The notes under the pieces: model-generated
Database searches by the model: none
What the model was told of the DNA's origin: nothing
What the model saw: only the letters and a program-made list of their open reading frames with translations
Assembly: GCA_027487015.1 (NCBI GenBank)
Contig: JAIYEK010000021.1
Location: 1-39,314, forward strand
Length of the DNA stretch: 39,314 nucleotides
From: Erythrobacteraceae bacterium
GTDB taxonomy: Bacteria; Pseudomonadota; Alphaproteobacteria; Sphingomonadales; Sphingomonadaceae
Reading direction: 5' to 3'
Translations under genes and position numbers: made by a program
Shown here: one piece after another, positions 8,829-16,712 of the stretch
Layout of the letters: each line of letters starts with the position of its first letter
Numbering within the stretch: the first letter of the stretch is position 1

Positions 8829-8845
8829 GTCTAGGAGCACTAAGC

Positions 8846-9136
8846 ATGAAGAAAATCACGACATTTGCCGCCGCCGTTGCTCTGGCCGGCCTCGGCCTTG
8901 CGGGCTGCGACAGCCCGGCTGAACAAAAGGCCGAAGAAACCGCCGACGCTGTCGAAGCGCAGGGCGAAGCCACCGCCGATGCGATGGAAGAGCGCGCGGA
9001 CCAACTCGACCCGGTCACCGACGGGGTGGATTCGCCCGCCGAGCAGAACCTCGAGAACAAGGCCGAGGCCGTGCGCGAAGGCGCCGACGCCAAGGCCGAG
9101 AAGATCGAAGATCAGGCGGACACGCCGCCGCAATAG
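8846..9136 (+). CDS. Small charged lipoprotein, function unknown
   Basis: A 96-residue protein with a type II signal peptide and lipobox LAGC (Cys about residue 21). The mature chain is Ala/Glu/Asp-rich and predicted fully helical, with repeated heptad-like blocks such as AEETADAVEAQGEATADAMEE; residues 24-90 may form a coiled coil. It contains two copies of a DSPAEQ motif (DSPAEQKAEE and DSPAEQNLEN), so the protein looks like a duplicated about 40-residue unit. A TAGGAG ribosome site lies upstream. It is next to the GlsB-like gene and probably co-transcribed. I do not recognise a named family; similar small helical lipoproteins accompany stress genes in sphingomonads. Confidence 0.85.
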   Translation: MKKITTFAAAVALAGLGLAGCDSPAEQKAEETADAVEAQGEATADAMEERADQLDPVTDGVDSPAEQNLENKAEAVREGADAKAEKIEDQADTPPQ

Positions 9137-9194
9137 ATGTGTTCCATGACCGGGCGGCGCGGGGTCCGAGGCACACTCCCTGCGCTGCCCTCAT

Positions 9195-9227
9195 GCGGCC
9201 CCGTTTCCTTTCCGGAAACGGGGCCGC
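9195..9227. terminator. Bidirectional hairpin terminator
   Basis: A perfect 14-bp stem, GCGGCCCCGTTTCC (9195-9208) with GGAAACGGGGCCGC (9214-9227), and a 5-base loop. It lies between the lipoprotein stop (9136) and the convergent sigma factor stop (9237). T content after it is modest in both directions (AGCTTT on plus). Confidence 0.75.
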
Positions 9228-9236
9228 AGCTTTATG

Positions 9237-9782
9237 TCAGGCCTCTTCGGGGAGCATCTCGCCGCTGGCGATGATCTCGCGCATCGCTGCCCGCCCGCGG
9301 TTGATCCGGCTCTTGACCGTGCCGAGCTTGCAATCGGCCGCTTCGGCAGCCTCCTCGTAACTCAGCCCAGCGCCCGCGATGAGCATCAGCATCTCGCGCT
9401 GGCCTTGCGGCAAGCGCTGCAAGGCGCCTTCGAGATCGGCGACGTGGATGCGTTCTTCCTGATCGGGGGCCTGGACCAGGATCCGCTCGGCCGCCTCGGG
9501 CTCCCACGCCACCAACCGGCTCTGCTTGCGAATCGCGTTGTAAAACTGGTTGCGCAGGATCGTGAACAGCCACGGACGGAACTTGCTGCCCGGCAGGAAG
9601 GTATGTCGTGAGGACCAGGCGCGAACCATCGTCTCCTGCACCAGATCGTCGGCCATCGCCATGTCGCGCTGGCGGCACAGCGACCGGGCGAACCTGCGCA
9701 GCGCAGGCAGCGATGCGGTCATCTCGGTGGTGAAGCATTGCGGCGGCTGGTCAGGGGCGATCTGGTAGGCTGGCTTGTGCAT
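9237..9782 (-). CDS. ECF RNA polymerase sigma factor, EcfG (ECF15)-like
   Basis: A 181-residue sigma-70 family protein. Region 2 reads LRRFARSLCRQRDMAMADDLVQETMVRAWSSRHTF with FRPWLFTILRNQFYNAIRKQ; region 4 reads LQRLPQGQREMLMLIAGAGLSYEEAAEAADCKLGTVKSRINRGR. Region 2 resembles EcfG-type general stress sigma factors of alphaproteobacteria. ATG 9782 is preferred over an ATG 25 codons upstream, because the extra residues are low in conservation and AAGGA precedes 9782. No NepR-like anti-sigma or PhyR gene is adjacent, unlike the usual ecfG locus, so this may be a stand-alone paralogue. Divergent from the DUF4142 lipoprotein gene. The family is firm; the ECF15 subgroup is inferred. Confidence 0.9.
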   Translation of the reverse strand: MHKPAYQIAPDQPPQCFTTEMTASLPALRRFARSLCRQRDMAMADDLVQETMVRAWSSRHTFLPGSKFRPWLFTILRNQFYNAIRKQSRLVAWEPEAAERILVQAPDQEERIHVADLEGALQRLPQGQREMLMLIAGAGLSYEEAAEAADCKLGTVKSRINRGRAAMREIIASGEMLPEEA

Positions 9783-9927
9783 GGCACCGTGTCCTTGTGT
9801 CCCGCCCCCTGGCATCCTTGTCGGCGACCTCGGCGGCAGGTTCCCTAAACTCGGCAAGGATTTGTGCGGGAGAGACGCCGGCGCGGCGCGAGCGCGGCGC
9901 GGGCAGGGCCGGCGTTAAAGCGAGTCA

Positions 9928-9940
9928 TTGGCCTATGTGA
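9928..9940 (+). promoter_or_regulatory. Copy of recurring CTNACCTATGTGA word
   Basis: TTGGCCTATGTGA, 76 bases before the DUF4142 start and in the divergent gap with the sigma factor gene. It is one of eight related intergenic copies. Whether it is a promoter part or protein-binding site is unknown. Confidence 0.35.
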
Positions 9941-10015
9941 ATTCGCGCCCCGACGCGCTCGCCTATCATCGCAGCCCAATCCGCCCCCAAGGGCGCTCAA
10001 GCGAAGGATCGATCA

Positions 10016-10651
10016 ATGCGATTAGGACTGATGATGGCGGCGAGCCTGCTGACGCTTGCGGCCTGCAGCGGGCGCGGGGCTGAGGACGATGCGGTAGCGA
10101 CCGCCACCGGCGACGCGATGGCGGGCAGCAATGCCGATGCCGACGGCGCCTTCGCCGAGGCGCCGCCGAACGCGCAAGGATTTGCCAGCGCCATGGCGAT
10201 GTCGGACATGTACGAGATTGCCGCCGCGCGCCTTGCCCTGAAGCACGCCGAGGGCACCCCGACCCGCGCGTTCGCCCAGATGATGATCACCGATCACACC
10301 GGCGGCTCGAAGGCGTTGAAGGATGCGATCGCCGCCTCGGGCCAGACGCTGGCGATGCCCGACAAGCTTGATGGCGAACACCAGGCGCAGATCGATGTCC
10401 TCGCCAGCATCGACGGCCCCGATTTCGACCGCGAATACATCAACCAGCAGACCGCCGCGCACCGCAAGGCGCTCGGCCTGCTCAAGGCCTATGCCGGCAG
10501 CGGCGATACCGCCGAACTGCGCCAATTCGCCCAAAGCGCGATCCCGACGATCCAGAAGCACGCCGACTGGCTCGACCACAATTCCCCTGTCCCCCGCGCG
10601 ACAGGCGCGACGCCGGGTATGGGCGTGGACGCCACGCCTGCGCCTAGGTGA
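10016..10651 (+). CDS. DUF4142 lipoprotein
   Basis: A 211-residue protein with a lipoprotein signal (MRLGLMMAASLLTLAAC, Cys about residue 17), then an Ala/Asp-rich linker to about residue 50. The DUF4142 helical domain follows: FASAMAMSDMYEIAAARLALKHAEGTPTRAFAQMMITDHTGGSKALKDA, ending YINQQTAAHRKALGLLKAYA and QKHADWLD. DUF4142 is a ferritin-like four-helix bundle fold of unknown activity; the His/Asp/Glu residues (TDH, AAH, KHADW) fit the family pattern. GAAGGA precedes the start. The last 8 bases overlap the end of the convergent trehalose-phosphatase gene. Its position opposite a stress sigma factor suggests stress induction. Confidence 0.9.
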   Translation: MRLGLMMAASLLTLAACSGRGAEDDAVATATGDAMAGSNADADGAFAEAPPNAQGFASAMAMSDMYEIAAARLALKHAEGTPTRAFAQMMITDHTGGSKALKDAIAASGQTLAMPDKLDGEHQAQIDVLASIDGPDFDREYINQQTAAHRKALGLLKAYAGSGDTAELRQFAQSAIPTIQKHADWLDHNSPVPRATGATPGMGVDATPAPR

Positions 10652-11375
10652 AGAACGCCGATGGCGCGCCTGCCGCAAGCGCCCGGAGGCCCTCGAGAAC
10701 CGCCTCGGGACTCTCGAGCATACCGTCGGCATGGGCCGCGATCCGCCGGCCGACCGCCAGCCCGCGCCCGCCCAGCGCGCGGGCGGCGGTGATGGCGGCG
10801 ATATCGGTGAAGTCGTCGCCGATATAGAGCGGGGCAGCGCCCCGGAACGGCGCGAGCGCCATGATTGCGTGCACCGCATCGCCCTTGTCCGCGCCCGGCA
10901 GGCGCAGTTCGAACACCATCTCGCCCTCCTGAATGGCCAGATCATGCGCCGCCGCGCAGTCTTCGGCCCAGGCCTTCACCGCAAGCCGCAGGCGGGGCGC
11001 GAGGCGGTAATGGATCCCGAGACCGTAGTTTTTCAGCTCAAGCACCACGCCCTGCGCCGCGCCGAAATGCGCGTCGGTGGCGCGGGCGAGGCGCGGGAAG
11101 ACGCCAGCCGGCGGGGGCGCGCGGCGGTGGCCGTCATGGCGCAGTTCGAGCCCGTGGCTCGCCGCGACCGTCACCGGCCACAGCGCGCGGCCCCACAGCG
11201 CATCGAGCTGTTCGAGCGAGCGCCCGCTGATGATCGCCAGCCGCCCGTCGAGCCGCTCCAGCGCTGCGGCGACAAGCGTGCGCAATTCATCGCTCACGAT
11301 GGCTGCATCGGGGGTGGGGGCGGTGGGGACCAATGTGCCGTCGAAATCGAGCAGCAGCGCGAGGGGGGACGTCAT
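10644..11375 (-). CDS. otsB: Trehalose-6-phosphate phosphatase
   Basis: A 243-residue HAD-family phosphatase. Motif I is LLLDFDGTLVP (residues 6-16) with the nucleophile Asp, motif II is LAIISGRSLEQL, and the C-terminal motif is LYIGDDFTDIAAITAA. SHGLELRHDG and the cap region match OtsB. It removes phosphate from trehalose-6-phosphate, the last step of osmoprotectant trehalose synthesis; the partner synthase (otsA) is not in this window. ATG 11375 overlaps the antiporter stop as ATGA, so it is translationally coupled to a cation/proton antiporter, which would fit joint osmotic and ionic stress defence. It lies on the minus strand, and its end overlaps the DUF4142 gene by 8 bases. Confidence 0.92.
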   Translation of the reverse strand: MTSPLALLLDFDGTLVPTAPTPDAAIVSDELRTLVAAALERLDGRLAIISGRSLEQLDALWGRALWPVTVAASHGLELRHDGHRRAPPPAGVFPRLARATDAHFGAAQGVVLELKNYGLGIHYRLAPRLRLAVKAWAEDCAAAHDLAIQEGEMVFELRLPGADKGDAVHAIMALAPFRGAAPLYIGDDFTDIAAITAARALGGRGLAVGRRIAAHADGMLESPEAVLEGLRALAAGAPSAFFT

Positions 11376-12610
11376 CGGGCCGGCTCCGGCTCTGGCTCCG
11401 GCTCGGCGGCGCGGATGTGGTCGAGCGTTGCGCCTGCGGTCAGGCCGTGGACCGTCGCCGACAGCGCAATCGTCACCAGCACCACCAGCCACAGGTCGGC
11501 CAGCATCGCTATCGGCGCGATCCCGGCGGCGAAGGCGAGATAATAGAGGCTGCCGATCCCGCGCACACCGAAGGCCGCGGTGACGAGCCGGTCGCGCGGC
11601 GGCAGGTCCGTGCCCAGCAGCGAGAACCAGCCGATCAGCGGCCGGATCACGAAGACCAGCGCGGCGGCGATGGCGACATGCTCCAGCCGGATGTCGGCGA
11701 GATAGGTGCCCAGCGCCGCGCCCACCATCAGCAGCAGCACGGCCGTCAGCGCATGCTCGATGGCGAGGTTGAAGAGGTGGAGGTTGCCGTGGAAATGGTG
11801 GCTCCCCTCGATCCGGCGGAACACCATTCCCCCCACGAAACAGGCGATGAAGCCGTAGCCGTGGATCCATTCGGCGAGCCCGTAACACACGAACACCCCC
11901 GCCAGTGCCAGCACCCCGGATGCGGTATCGGCGAGCACGTTCCTCGCCGGCCAGCGGAACACCATCTGCCCGAGCAGCCACCCCACCATCGCGCCCGCCA
12001 GCGTGCCGGCGAGGATCCGGTAGACGAGATCATAGGCGAGCCAATTGACCGCCTCGGTCGATGTCAGCCCGGCGATGGCCGCAAGCGCAAGGTAGACGAA
12101 GGGGAAGGCGAGGCCATCATTGAGCCCCGCCTCGGTGGTGAGGGCAAACCGCACCGGATGCTCGCCGCCTTCGGTTGGCGGGCCGACCTGCACATCGCCC
12201 GCCAGCACCGGATCAGTCGGCGCGAGCACCGCGCCCAGCAGCAACGCGCTCGCCAGCGGAAAGCCTGCGGCAAGCCCGACCAGCGCCAGTGCACCAATGG
12301 TCAACGGCATGGCAACGACCAGCAGACGACATGTCGACGACCAGCGCGCAAACGGCCTCACCACGTCGAGCCGCATTCCGGTCGCGAACAGCGCGACGAT
12401 CACTGCCATTTCGCTCAGAATCTCCCACCACTCGGGATCGGCGATCGGCTTGAACAAGAGCGGGGCATCAGGGATGGCCAGCGCGCAGGCACCGCCGATC
12501 AGGATCAGCAACGCCGATGCCGCCGGCTCGCGGCCCGAGACGAATCGCGGGAGCCAATAGGCAAGGATGATCGCGGCGCCTGCGAACAGCAGGAATTGGT
12601 GATAGGACAT
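11372..12610 (-). CDS. Cation:proton antiporter (CPA1/NhaP-like)
   Basis: A 412-residue integral membrane protein with about 12 hydrophobic segments, beginning FLLFAGAAIILAYWLP. Typical CPA1 signatures are present: LLLGAVLAPTDPVLAGDVQVG and RFALTTEAGLNDGLAFPFVYLAL, the latter including the Asn-Asp pair of the ion-binding site. It would exchange Na+ or K+ for protons at the inner membrane. The start at 12610 gives a clean first membrane helix; the frame continues upstream only as non-coding. The C-terminus ends in a tandem Glu-Pro tail encoded by a hexanucleotide repeat. It overlaps otsB by ATGA. A strong terminator in the same orientation (12750-12771) lies 140 bases upstream. Confidence 0.9.
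   Translation of the reverse strand: MSYHQFLLFAGAAIILAYWLPRFVSGREPAASALLILIGGACALAIPDAPLLFKPIADPEWWEILSEMAVIVALFATGMRLDVVRPFARWSSTCRLLVVAMPLTIGALALVGLAAGFPLASALLLGAVLAPTDPVLAGDVQVGPPTEGGEHPVRFALTTEAGLNDGLAFPFVYLALAAIAGLTSTEAVNWLAYDLVYRILAGTLAGAMVGWLLGQMVFRWPARNVLADTASGVLALAGVFVCYGLAEWIHGYGFIACFVGGMVFRRIEGSHHFHGNLHLFNLAIEHALTAVLLLMVGAALGTYLADIRLEHVAIAAALVFVIRPLIGWFSLLGTDLPPRDRLVTAAFGVRGIGSLYYLAFAAGIAPIAMLADLWLVVLVTIALSATVHGLTAGATLDHIRAAEPEPEPEPAR
11382..11405. repeat. Tandem hexanucleotide repeat in antiporter C-terminus
   Basis: Four head-to-tail hexamers GGCTCC, GGCTCT, GGCTCC, GGCTCG encode a Glu-Pro repeat on the minus strand, ending in AR. Gain or loss of units would keep the frame and the otsB overlap. 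Confidence 0.7.
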
Positions 12611-12749
12611 CAATGTCTGGCTCTGCCGCAGGGGTCGGTAAAGGCGGTAGCCCCGGCCTTGCGGGCAGCGCCGAAGGCCAACACTAACGCGGGATAGGAA
12701 CGCTGCCGGTGACGCCGCATGGGCGGCGCCGGACTGCCGATCCAAAAAA

Positions 12750-12771
12750 CCCCGCCCATCGCTGGGCGGGG
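12750..12771 (-). terminator. Intrinsic terminator upstream of antiporter (minus strand)
   Basis: A perfect 9-bp stem CCCCGCCCA/TGGGCGGGG with a 4-base loop. On the minus strand the stem is followed by TTTTTT, so it points toward the antiporter. No minus-strand gene precedes it, so it must end a non-coding transcript or act as an attenuator in the antiporter leader. Confidence 0.8.
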
Positions 12772-12894
12772 AGTTGATTTGGGGCAATGACCGGACGAAG
12801 TGGAAACCTAACGCGCGCCCAGTCACCGAGTCACCAGAGGGATCGGGATACCCTAAGGTAGGAAAAAGTCTGCCCGCCCCGTTCGCGGCACGCT

Positions 12895-12907
12895 CTAACC
12901 TAGTTTG
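12895..12907 (+). promoter_or_regulatory. Copy of recurring CTNACCTA word
   Basis: CTAACCTAGTTTG in the gene-free region, 339 bases before the Crp/Fnr gene. A weaker match to the group. Confidence 0.25.
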
Positions 12908-13245
12908 TATCTGCGTGACTTGGAATATTTGGGGTGGCCCGCGCCCATTCCCATGTTGAAGCGCCGCGCTGAGCGCAGCGGCGCACCGCGCCGGGGCGCT
13001 CCCGACCGATCAGCGATCCGGACGAATTTCGCAAAAACAAACCTTTGTTATTGCCAGAATCGACGAACCGAGCGCGAGCATGCATGATTTTTCTTGCGAG
13101 GGATTCGCGAAGACTTCTACGGCATAGCGCAGGGTTTTCGGGGTGAGCCGCAAGGATTCGACACTTAAGGTAACTTTTGATCGGGATATGGTCAGAGAAA
13201 CGGCGCAAAGTGCAATTCTCGCAACACGCCCCAAGGAGCACGCCT

Positions 13246-13998
13246 ATGTTCAATGCCTTTCTGCTGCGACTTATGCATGCGTCTGAACTGGGTGATCAGG
13301 AAATCCAGGCGGTCGAAGAACTGTGCCGCCAACCCCGCGACGTCGGTGCGAAGAAGTATCTCTCGCGCGATGGCGACGAGATGCATTCCTTCCCGATCAT
13401 CCTCAGCGGATGGGCGGCGCGTTACCAGATCCTGCGCAACGGCGCGCGGCAGATCACACGGCTGCTGCTCCCGGGCGATGCCTTCTACTTCGATTGCTCG
13501 CCTGACGGCATTGCGATCGAAGAGGTCATCACCCTGAGCCCTTGCAAGATCGTCAACATCGCCCACGCCGACATGCGCCGGCTGATCGATCGCTTCCCTG
13601 CCATCGGAGAAGCGATGCGGTCCTATGGCGGCATGGAGAACGCCGTGCTGGCCTCGTGGGTGGTCAATGTCGGCCGCCGCGACGCGCTCGAGCGGATGGC
13701 GCATCTGATCTGCGAGACGCATTACCGACTCTCGCTGGTCGATGCGCACCAAAGCCAGCAGATCTTTTTCCCGCTCACGCAGGATGATCTGGCCGACGTG
13801 CTCGGCCTCACCCCGGTGCACATCAACCGCAAGCTCCAGCAGCTGCGGCAGGAAGGGCTGATCTCGCTGCGTTCCAAGCAGCTCACGATCCACGACCTGC
13901 GCACCTTGCAGCAGATTGCGGGCTTCGATCCGTCCTACCTCGCCCCGCGGGTTCAGACCGTGCGCGAGCGCGAGCGGCTCAGGGTCATCGCCGCCTGA
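13246..13998 (+). CDS. Crp/Fnr-family transcriptional regulator
   Basis: A 250-residue protein. The N-terminal cyclic-nucleotide-binding-like beta-roll is about residues 30-130 (FPIILSGWAARYQILRNGARQITRLLLPGDAFYF); a dimer helix follows, and the C-terminal winged helix is about residues 165-230 (FFPLTQDDLADVLGLTPVHINRKLQQLRQEGLISL). The cAMP-contacting GE..R..A signature is not seen, nor an N-terminal FNR Cys cluster, so the signal is unknown. This subgroup is common in sphingomonads. ATG 13246 is 7 bases after AAGGAG. It converges with a receiver-kinase operon. It resembles the second Crp/Fnr gene at 17127 in size and layout. Confidence 0.92.
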   Translation: MFNAFLLRLMHASELGDQEIQAVEELCRQPRDVGAKKYLSRDGDEMHSFPIILSGWAARYQILRNGARQITRLLLPGDAFYFDCSPDGIAIEEVITLSPCKIVNIAHADMRRLIDRFPAIGEAMRSYGGMENAVLASWVVNVGRRDALERMAHLICETHYRLSLVDAHQSQQIFFPLTQDDLADVLGLTPVHINRKLQQLRQEGLISLRSKQLTIHDLRTLQQIAGFDPSYLAPRVQTVRERERLRVIAA

Positions 13999-14025
13999 CC
14001 TGTCGCCGCGTGGCCAGAGCCGCCT

Positions 14026-14400
14026 CTAGCGGGCGCTCTGGCTCGCGTGGGCGAGCGCGGCCTTGATCCGCGCGGCATCGGCGGGCTTGGTCAGGTAGCC
14101 GCTGCCCGCCAGATCATCGGGCAGCATCGCGGCATCATAGCCGGTCAGGAACACGAACGGGATCGCGCGGGCCTTCAGATCGCGCGCGAAATCGAACGAC
14201 AGCCCGTGGCCGAGATTGATGTCGATCAGCACCGCATCGATCCGCCCCTCCTCGAGCAGGGCCGACAGATCGGGGACCGTCGCCGAGATCGCGATCACCT
14301 TGGCGCCCGCCGCTTCGAGCAGCTGGCGGCAATCCTGCGCCTGGTAATAATCATCCTCGAGAATGACGATGCGGTGGCCTGATAGGGTACGGTCGGTCAT
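14026..14400 (-). CDS. Single-domain response regulator
   Basis: A 124-residue receiver with acidic cluster EDD (residues 15-17), phosphoacceptor Asp60 in AVLIDINLG, Thr in FLTGYD, and Lys in YLTKPAD. No output domain is attached, so it acts through protein contact or as a phosphate sink. It follows the HWE kinase by 12 bases on the same strand, and the two form an operon. Such receivers paired with HWE kinases are common in alphaproteobacteria. The end of the gene converges on the Crp/Fnr gene, with 27 bases between stops. The partner of the phosphorylated form is unknown. Confidence 0.92.
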   Translation of the reverse strand: MTDRTLSGHRIVILEDDYYQAQDCRQLLEAAGAKVIAISATVPDLSALLEEGRIDAVLIDINLGHGLSFDFARDLKARAIPFVFLTGYDAAMLPDDLAGSGYLTKPADAARIKAALAHASQSAR

Positions 14401-14412
14401 GCGGCGCTCCTG

Positions 14413-16551
14413 TCAGGATCGCGGATCGAGAATGCTGCCGGCGTCAACCAGCGGGAATTCAAGCTCGGCAAGAACGCCGGTGTCATGGACCGCAAACCGC
14501 CCATGCCCCTGGAGCTCGTAAGGCACGCGCTCCTCGATCAGCTTGCGGCCGAAGCCCTTGCGGTTCTGCTTGGTCTTGCGCAGCTGCGCGGTCTCCTGCC
14601 AGCGCAGGCTCACCCATTGCTTGTCGCCGCGCTGCTCGGACGACCACACGATCCGGATGTAGCCGGTATCGCCCAGCGCGCCGTATTTGATCGAATTGGT
14701 GGCGAGTTCGTGGATCGCCAGCGTCACGATCTCGGCCGCGTGGGGGGAGAGCGCGATTTCCGGGCCATCGACATGGCACTGGTCAGGCTGGACGGCGTGA
14801 ACCAGCAACTCCTCGCGCACCAGTTCGGCCAGGTCCACGCTGCTTCCGGGCGAGCGGGTGAGGGTGCTCTGGGTGCGGCCCATCGCCTGCAGGCGGCCGA
14901 TCAGGTGATCGACATATTCGTCGACATGGCGGTGGCTGGGCGCAGACAGCCGCGCGACCGAGCGGACCATGCCGATGAGGTTCCTCACCCGGTGCTGCAA
15001 TTCGGCGACCAGCAGCCGCTGCCATTCTTCCTCGCGGCGGCGCTGGGTAATGTCGATCATCGCGCCGAGCATGCGCACCGGCTTGCCCGCCTCGTCAAAC
15101 ATGAAGCGCCCGCGCGCCGAGACCCAGAGGATATCGCCGGTGGGATGGCATACCCGGTATTCGTGGATATAATCCTCGCCCGTTTCCATCGCCTTGGCGA
15201 CCCTGAGCTCGACTCCGGCAAGATCGTCGGGATGAACCCGATCGGCCCACCGTTCGTAGGACGGGATGACCTCGCCGACCGAATAGCCTTCGATCCGGTA
15301 ATGTTCTTCGGACCAGAACATTTCGCCGGTTTCGACATTCCATTCCCACATCGCGACTTTGCCGATCTCGCTTGCAACCCGCAGCATTTCTGCGCCCTGG
15401 AACAATTGCTGTTCGGTTTGGCGGCGGGTGGTGACGTCGGTCGCCATGCCGAACCATTCGGTGATCGCGCCGCTTTCATCGAGCACTGGCACCGCGCGCG
15501 CCGCCAGCCAGACGATATCGCCGCCGGCCGTTCGCACGCGGCTTTCGATCTCCAGCGGCGCACGCCGGCGCACCGCATCGGCAAGCCCGGCCTCGACCGC
15601 CGCGCGGTCACCATCGGGCACGAAATCCTCGACCCAGTTGCGCTCTTCCCCGACATCGCCAAGCAGAGGCTTGCCGCCGACCTGCTGCATCAGCGTGCAT
15701 TCGGGGTTCATGCGGAAGATGAGGTCCGAGCTCGCCTCGATCAGCGAATGGAGGCGGTTTTCGGAGTGCCGCAGCGCCAGCTCCATCGCCTTGCGCTTGC
15801 CGATATCCTCGAACAGGATTCCCAGCAGATAGGGCGCGGTCTCGCCGATCGGGAAGGCGTAGACATCGAACCAGCGGTTCATCGCCTCGGACTTGCTCTC
15901 GAACCTTTCGGCCACGCCGGTCTGCGCGATGCGGCCATAGGCGGCGACCCACTTGTCCTCGATATCGGGCTCGAGCTCGCGCATGGCCTTGCCGACCGGA
16001 TTGACGAGGCCGGTCTGCTCGACAAAGGCGCCGTTGACCTCGATGAACCGGTAATCGACCGGGCGGTTGTCGGCATCGAAGACCACCTCGATGATGCAGA
16101 AGCCTTCGTCGATGGCATCGAACAGCAGCTTGTAGCGCGCATCCGCCTCGCGCCGCTTTTCGCGGGCCTGGTGTTCGCCGGTGATGTCGCGGATGCGCGC
16201 CATGATCGCGCGGCGCCCGGCGTATCGCAAAGGGGTCAGCACGACTTCATAGAAGCTCGGGCTCTGGCCGCCTTCGCGCACGAGCACCGCGGGCGTATCG
16301 CTCAAGATCACGCGTTCCAGATCGGCCGTCCAATGCGCCAGCATCTTGGGAAAGTGCTGGCCGAGGGCTTGGCCGGTAAGGTCCCCGGTCCCGAACATCG
16401 CGCACAAGGCCGGATTGATGGCGAGATAGCGCCAGTCGGCCACGCCTTCGCCCGGCACGCCGATGGGCTCGAAGATGCAGGCCGCATCCGGAAGCGCGCC
16501 GAAAGCGGCGCGGAACAGGCTGTCGTCAGTCTCGGAAGAGTGTTCAGCCAT
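14413..16551 (-). CDS. Multi-PAS HWE-family sensor histidine kinase
   Basis: A 712-residue soluble kinase with no membrane segment. Four PAS-type regions occupy about residues 10-500, with PAC-like links (for example VVLTPLRYAGRRAIMARIRDITGEHQ). The kinase domain begins with the phosphoacceptor His520 in LVAELQHRVRNLIGMVRSVA. HELATNSIKYGAL is the N box, and the Trp-x-Glu motif that names the family is in VSLRWQE. HWE kinases often sense light, oxygen or redox through PAS or LOV domains, but no LOV Cys motif (NCRFLQ) is seen, so the signal is not known. The cognate receiver follows. A 12-base palindrome lies upstream. Confidence 0.92.
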   Translation of the reverse strand: MAEHSSETDDSLFRAAFGALPDAACIFEPIGVPGEGVADWRYLAINPALCAMFGTGDLTGQALGQHFPKMLAHWTADLERVILSDTPAVLVREGGQSPSFYEVVLTPLRYAGRRAIMARIRDITGEHQAREKRREADARYKLLFDAIDEGFCIIEVVFDADNRPVDYRFIEVNGAFVEQTGLVNPVGKAMRELEPDIEDKWVAAYGRIAQTGVAERFESKSEAMNRWFDVYAFPIGETAPYLLGILFEDIGKRKAMELALRHSENRLHSLIEASSDLIFRMNPECTLMQQVGGKPLLGDVGEERNWVEDFVPDGDRAAVEAGLADAVRRRAPLEIESRVRTAGGDIVWLAARAVPVLDESGAITEWFGMATDVTTRRQTEQQLFQGAEMLRVASEIGKVAMWEWNVETGEMFWSEEHYRIEGYSVGEVIPSYERWADRVHPDDLAGVELRVAKAMETGEDYIHEYRVCHPTGDILWVSARGRFMFDEAGKPVRMLGAMIDITQRRREEEWQRLLVAELQHRVRNLIGMVRSVARLSAPSHRHVDEYVDHLIGRLQAMGRTQSTLTRSPGSSVDLAELVREELLVHAVQPDQCHVDGPEIALSPHAAEIVTLAIHELATNSIKYGALGDTGYIRIVWSSEQRGDKQWVSLRWQETAQLRKTKQNRKGFGRKLIEERVPYELQGHGRFAVHDTGVLAELEFPLVDAGSILDPRS

Positions 16552-16604
16552 GCCCTCTGCTTTCGCGCTGCGCCCAGCATAGGAACCACGCCCGGAAAGC
16601 TGTT

Positions 16605-16616
16605 TAACATATGTTA
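16605..16616. promoter_or_regulatory. Perfect 12-base palindrome TAACATATGTTA
   Basis: Sits 54 bases upstream of the HWE kinase start and 97 bases before the divergent small gene. It is AT-rich compared with its surroundings and may be an operator or contain a promoter -10 (TATAAC on the minus strand). Confidence 0.4.
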
Positions 16617-16712
16617 TACGGCCCCTAAGCCCCTTTTTATGCGCTAATTCAGGATAGGGACGGAAAGCCGGGGCGGGGGCAGTCAGGGGGACCTTATTTC
16701 GGAGATGTCCCG

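Larger units (their letters stand above)
12611..13245. other. 635-base gene-free region upstream of antiporter and Crp/Fnr gene
   Basis: I see no convincing gene here; the longest frames (60-117 codons) lack family features and a ribosome site. It holds a minus-strand terminator (12750-12771), one CTNACCTA word (12895-12907), the upstream region of the plus-strand Crp/Fnr gene (AAGGAG at 13233-13238), and AT-richer patches at 13025-13060 and 13080-13200 that could be promoters. The minus strand from about 12910 to 12772 is rich in short inverted and direct repeats (CCTA/TAGG, and GGTGACT twice), so a structured leader or small RNA is possible. No known riboswitch consensus was recognised. Confidence 0.6.

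Noticed and set aside
12900-13253. A 117-codon minus-strand frame in the gene-free region
   Set aside because: No ribosome site, odd composition and no domain; it overlaps the upstream region of the Crp/Fnr gene.
16582-16605. GGAAC...GTTT as an EcfG-type promoter
   Set aside because: The spacing is about 2-3 bases short of the usual GGAAC-N16/17-CGTT. GGAAC words at 21674 and 23664 also lack a properly spaced partner.
14485-16647. A 720-codon open frame antisense to the HWE kinase
   Set aside because: It mirrors the codon bias of the kinase in GC-rich DNA and has no recognisable domains; the kinase strand has clear motifs.
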